Shown: positions 23,820 through 26,826 of the stretch, piece by piece | How positions within the stretch are numbered: position 1 is the stretch's first letter | Layout of the letters: every line of letters begins with the position of its first letter | DNA from: G023898405 sp964368985 | Lineage (GTDB): Bacteria; Myxococcota; UBA727; JABDBI01 | Assembly: GCA_964368985.1 (NCBI GenBank) | Contig: CAYJDW010000031.1 | Location: 1 to 26,826 of the forward strand | Direction of reading: 5' to 3' | DNA: 26,826 bases | Position numbers and translations under genes: made by a program | The notes under the pieces: model-generated | Database searches by the model: none | What the model saw: only the letters and a program-made list of their open reading frames with translations | Told to the model about the DNA's origin: nothing

Positions 23820-25580
23820 CTATCGCGCCCACTTCACTCCAGAAAGCGGCGGCAATTGTGGCCATCCCCCACCTTTTTGCCACTGGGCTCGATAATAGCG
23901 CAAGAATTCGTGGTCGCTCTCACTGAGCAGCTTTTCCTCGATCAACCGCTCATCAAAAGGACAAAAAGTAAGCGGCAAAACCCGCACAAATCGTTCGTCA
24001 TCCGGATCTGCAACAATAGTGGCCAAATTCTCGATCCGCACGCCCCCTAGGCCTTCAAAATAAAGCCCCGGCTCGATAGAAAAAACCTGGGAGGGCAATA
24101 AGGGACTCGTGGAGGTAGGTCCAATGCGAGGAGGAAACTCATGCACGTTAATACCGACGCCGTGGCCAGTGCCGTGGGCAAAATCGAGGCCGCGTTGCCA
24201 CAAAGGCTCGCGGACGATGGCGTCAAGTTGCATGCCGGTGGTGCCACTTCTGATGCGGGCTGAGAGGCCGCGGATGCTGGCTATCAGCACCAAGGTGAAC
24301 ATTTCTTTTTGCCAGGATTGGGCGGGGGAATTTTTGGGAGCTGCTAAAAAGGTACGTGTCAGATCGGTGGCGTAGCCGCCTTGGTAGTAGGCGCCAGTGT
24401 CGAGCAGGAAAAGCGCACCTCGTTCAACATGAGTTTCACGATCGGGAGTCCCGTAGTGAATGACAGCCCCATTTTTGCCGCTGGCACAGATCGGACGAAA
24501 GGAGAGATCGTTGGCTCCAGAGGCGAAGAAGCGTTCTTTAACGTAATCGTCAACTTGACCTTCCGAAATCGGTTGGCCTTTTTCAAAGCTATCAACGACG
24601 AAGCTTTGCGTTTGATGGACCACTTGGTCGGCCTTATGAAAGGCTTCACGCATGTGAGTGAGTTCTTTTTCATTTTTAACCGCCTTCAAGAGGGCTATCG
24701 GATTAACCATGTTTCTAAACTTAATTTCGAGCTCTTGCAATGCGGTTTCATGGGCTTTAGAGGTCTGCGTATCATCGACCCCCAAAACTAAATCCTTGGT
24801 CCAAAGCGTTTTAAACTCCTGAAAAAAATCAGTTTCTTTCACTACCTGAACATTTTTAGGGAAGGGACTAGAAGAATTTGCTCCCTCAGGAAGCCCTAAG
24901 ATAATCTTTTTGCCGATAATAGCTGCTATTCCTGGCACTGAAGCCTGAAAAGGAAATCGATCACTCCGCATATTGAGGAGCCAGGCGATATCATCAAGCT
25001 TAACCACCAACAAAGCCGTGATATTTTGCTGATTGAGCTCATTCGCTACCTGATTAATTTTTTCATCGGTACTGAGCCCTGCAATATCTTTCGAAATCGT
25101 TAGCAATTTCCACTTCGGCGTCGCTAAAGTAGGTATGGCCTGGTTAATCAGTGCCGCCCCATCCGGACGAAGCTTAAAAGCTGAAGCCTCAGCTTGATGT
25201 TCAAGTTTATTAAGCAGCCGCATATCGAGCGTGGCTGGATCATAGGCGAGAGTGCCGGTTGAAGCCAGCTCGCTCACCATGGCAAGCCAATTATTTTCGA
25301 TGCTCTGGTTATTGGCGCACACGTGAATATTAAAATCCGGGGCTTGCGTCTTCGCTTGCAAACTGTAACGGCCATCAACGAATAAATGAGCGCTCTTTTT
25401 GGTAATAATGGCATCCCCAACCGAGCCATCAAATCCGGTGATACGAGCCCTCGGACTCTCGGATTTGGGAACATATTCATTAAAATAGCGATCGGTAGAG
25501 CGAATGAGCACTGCATTGAGACCCATTTTTTCTAACTCGCGCCTAATTTGTGGTAGTGGTGAAAAGAACGTCTGATCCAT
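23820..25580 (-). CDS. Xaa-Pro aminopeptidase, M24 family (three-domain type)
   Basis: A 586-aa metallopeptidase that removes the N-terminal residue before proline. It has two creatinase-like N-terminal domains (about 1-150 and 160-310) and a pita-bread catalytic domain. All five dinuclear metal ligands are present: D394 (LLDTGAYY), D406 (YATDLTRT), H473 (GTGHGVG), E503 (SIEPGLYF) and E517 (VRIENL). The three-domain layout matches eukaryotic APP1 and bacterial P-type aminopeptidases (about 600 aa), larger than E. coli PepP. There is no signal peptide, so it is cytoplasmic. Single gene, divergent from the 25664 gene, convergent with queF. Confidence 0.95.
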   Translation of the reverse strand: MDQTFFSPLPQIRRELEKMGLNAVLIRSTDRYFNEYVPKSESPRARITGFDGSVGDAIITKKSAHLFVDGRYSLQAKTQAPDFNIHVCANNQSIENNWLAMVSELASTGTLAYDPATLDMRLLNKLEHQAEASAFKLRPDGAALINQAIPTLATPKWKLLTISKDIAGLSTDEKINQVANELNQQNITALLVVKLDDIAWLLNMRSDRFPFQASVPGIAAIIGKKIILGLPEGANSSSPFPKNVQVVKETDFFQEFKTLWTKDLVLGVDDTQTSKAHETALQELEIKFRNMVNPIALLKAVKNEKELTHMREAFHKADQVVHQTQSFVVDSFEKGQPISEGQVDDYVKERFFASGANDLSFRPICASGKNGAVIHYGTPDRETHVERGALFLLDTGAYYQGGYATDLTRTFLAAPKNSPAQSWQKEMFTLVLIASIRGLSARIRSGTTGMQLDAIVREPLWQRGLDFAHGTGHGVGINVHEFPPRIGPTSTSPLLPSQVFSIEPGLYFEGLGGVRIENLATIVADPDDERFVRVLPLTFCPFDERLIEEKLLSESDHEFLRYYRAQWQKGGGWPQLPPLSGVKWAR

Positions 25581-25663
25581 GATTTTTCGCCTTATTGCTT
25601 AGGACCTATGGAAAATATATACGGTGGCCTGACCATTTTTGAAACAACCGGGAATAAGCGAAT

Positions 25664-25975
25664 ATGTCAAGAACAATTTTTTTCATTCGTCTCGCCGCAG
25701 GACTCATCCTGTCGCTGTCTTTGATGAATGTAATGGCATGCGACCCCTGTTATGAACTCGGCAGTCAATTATGCGATTGTCACAAATCAGAAGACGAGCG
25801 CAGGGAATGCAAAAATAAACTTAGCCTGGCCAAATCACATAAATTTTTTGATATCGCCCGCGATCCACAAATATGCCGCGAGGCTCTGAAAAAATGTGGT
25901 TCATGTAAGACCATCGAAGAAGGGCAAGACCAAGAATGCGGCCTCTACCGCACTAGCCTGAAGGAAGAAAAATGA
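25664..25975 (+). CDS. Cysteine-rich exported protein coupled to pssA
   Basis: A 103-aa protein of unknown family. A hydrophobic signal (residues 5-25) ends VMA-C26, so it may be a lipoprotein or be cleaved there. The mature part has nine cysteines (26, 29, 37, 39, 49, 71, 78, 81, 92) arranged as CDPC, CDC, single C, single C, C-x6-C-G-x-C and a final C. No CxxCH haem motif is present. The pairs suggest disulfides or metal binding. Its stop overlaps the pssA start (ATGA), so the two are translationally coupled. The upstream gap (25581-25663) is short; a possible TATATA lies near 25615-25620 but no convincing promoter. Confidence 0.7.
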   Translation: MSRTIFFIRLAAGLILSLSLMNVMACDPCYELGSQLCDCHKSEDERRECKNKLSLAKSHKFFDIARDPQICREALKKCGSCKTIEEGQDQECGLYRTSLKEEK

Positions 25976-26760
25976 CTCAAGTTCCTCGACGGAGCGTGCT
26001 AAAACGATTTCGCAAATTTGAACTTAGACGCGCACTTTTCATTTTGCCAAATGCTTTTACCATGGCCAGCATTTTTTGCGGCATGTATGCAATCATTTAC
26101 ACGGTCATGCACTCAGATCCAGAAGCGCTGTACCATGCCGCCATGGCGGTTTTCTTTGCAGGCTTTTTCGACATGTGCGACGGCCGCGTAGCACGATTAA
26201 CCAAAACCCAAAGCGAGTTTGGTGTGGAGTTTGACTCCTTGGCCGATATCATCAGCTTCGGCGTCGCCCCTGCCGTTATCGTTTATCGCTGGGCCTTGTG
26301 GTCAGTGGGACCCATCGGTATTTTAGCAGCTATCTGTTTCGCATCGTGCGGCGCCATACGGCTGGCTCGTTTTAATGTTTTGGCGCGCCGCCCGGAAACC
26401 TCGGGCGATTTTTTCATGGGCCTGCCCATTCCTATCGCAGCGAGCATGGTAGTTGCCTTGGTAATCGCCCATTTTCGCATTTTTGAAGGCATGCCCGTAA
26501 CCCGCAACGCCCTCGTTTTAGGTCTGGTTATTATACTGGCTTTATTAATGGTGAGCAGCGTTTCATTTTGGACATTTAAGAATCTTAAATTTGGACGCAA
26601 AACAATATATATAATGTTTATTTGCGCCATCAGCTTTTTCGTAGCTGGGCTTAAATATCCGGTGAGTGTTATTTTAGTGGTGATGATTGGGACTTATATT
26701 GTCGCAGGGATTGCTCGGGAGATCTTCTTGATGACCAAAAAAATTCATCCTGAAGTTTAG
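25972..26760 (+). CDS. pssA: CDP-diacylglycerol-serine O-phosphatidyltransferase
   Basis: Makes phosphatidylserine from CDP-diacylglycerol and serine, the first step to phosphatidylethanolamine; 262 aa, integral inner-membrane. The CDP-alcohol phosphotransferase motif is complete: D67-x2-D70-G71-x2-A74-R75-x8-G84-x3-D88-x3-D92 (catalytic Asp92). Six to eight membrane helices follow. This is the Bacillus-type (class II) enzyme. A pssA-psd neighbour is common, but here the only visible partner is the Cys-rich gene upstream. TAG ends at 26760; a hairpin follows. Confidence 0.95.
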   Translation: MTQVPRRSVLKRFRKFELRRALFILPNAFTMASIFCGMYAIIYTVMHSDPEALYHAAMAVFFAGFFDMCDGRVARLTKTQSEFGVEFDSLADIISFGVAPAVIVYRWALWSVGPIGILAAICFASCGAIRLARFNVLARRPETSGDFFMGLPIPIAASMVVALVIAHFRIFEGMPVTRNALVLGLVIILALLMVSSVSFWTFKNLKFGRKTIYIMFICAISFFVAGLKYPVSVILVVMIGTYIVAGIAREIFLMTKKIHPEV

Positions 26761-26790
26761 AAGAGACTATATTTGTCAGGTATGAGAATG

Positions 26791-26826
26791 CCCACAGAGC
26801 GTGATATTGCAAATCCACTCTGTGGG
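26791..26826 (+). terminator. Hairpin after pssA, cut by the window end
   Basis: Perfect 9-bp inverted repeat cccacagag (26791-26799) / ctctgtggg (26818-26826), 18-nt loop. The window ends at the last base of the right arm, so the presence of a T-run cannot be judged. Confidence 0.4.

Noticed and set aside
25855..25925. Cytochrome c-type haem site in the Cys-rich protein
   Set aside because: No CxxCH motif occurs; the only Cys-His neighbour is CDCH, which lacks the right spacing.

Overview
The window looks like chromosomal DNA of a Gram-negative bacterium. At least seven genes encode lipoproteins or other exported proteins with clear signal sequences, and there is a complete ATGA-coupled pssA. 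The mix of genes fits a deltaproteobacterial-grade lineage (Bdellovibrionota or Myxococcota-like) with moderate GC: a tRNA-Ser/SRP RNA/dnaX cluster, a large DmdC-type acyl-CoA dehydrogenase, a two-domain QueF, a secreted PF09826 beta-propeller, and many lineage-specific envelope proteins. That assignment is inference; no rRNA or other decisive marker is present.

Layout. 1-2126 (minus): two tRNA-Ser genes (CGA, GGA), the small SRP RNA and dnaX lie head to tail with almost no spacing. 2254-4169 (plus): a long nested hairpin, an MgtC/DUF4010 membrane protein and a small exported acidic protein with a terminator. 4190-7591 (minus): a HEAT-repeat lipoprotein built from six 63-64-residue units, then an LpoB/YcfL-like lipoprotein pair. 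7762-8511 (plus): RNase PH. 8573-13075 (minus): a PF09826 propeller lipoprotein, then an operon of a lipoprotein of unknown function and a TIGR01777 epimerase-like protein.

13306-17600 looks accessory. It holds a plus-strand operon of three unrecognised envelope proteins, whose first gene is cut by an in-frame TGA just after its signal peptide. Facing it is a minus-strand DUF2442 / MNT nucleotidyltransferase / HEPN (HepT) cassette with an extended -10 promoter overlapped by an inverted repeat. 17636-20427 (minus) carries a small exported protein, an abundant-looking lipoprotein with a near-consensus promoter and a 139-nt leader, and an ECF sigma factor. 20428-20865 is a non-coding gap with an inverted pair of a repeat also found at position 1.

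20866-26760 is mostly housekeeping: a DmdC-like acyl-CoA dehydrogenase, queF (queuosine synthesis, with a Ser where the family has a conserved His), an Xaa-Pro aminopeptidase convergent with it, and a Cys-rich exported protein translationally coupled to pssA (phosphatidylserine synthase). I found no CRISPR array, phage, IS element or rRNA. The best candidates for something undescribed are the interrupted three-gene envelope operon, the Cys-rich partner of pssA, and the zero-spacer tRNA/SRP RNA/dnaX transcript.
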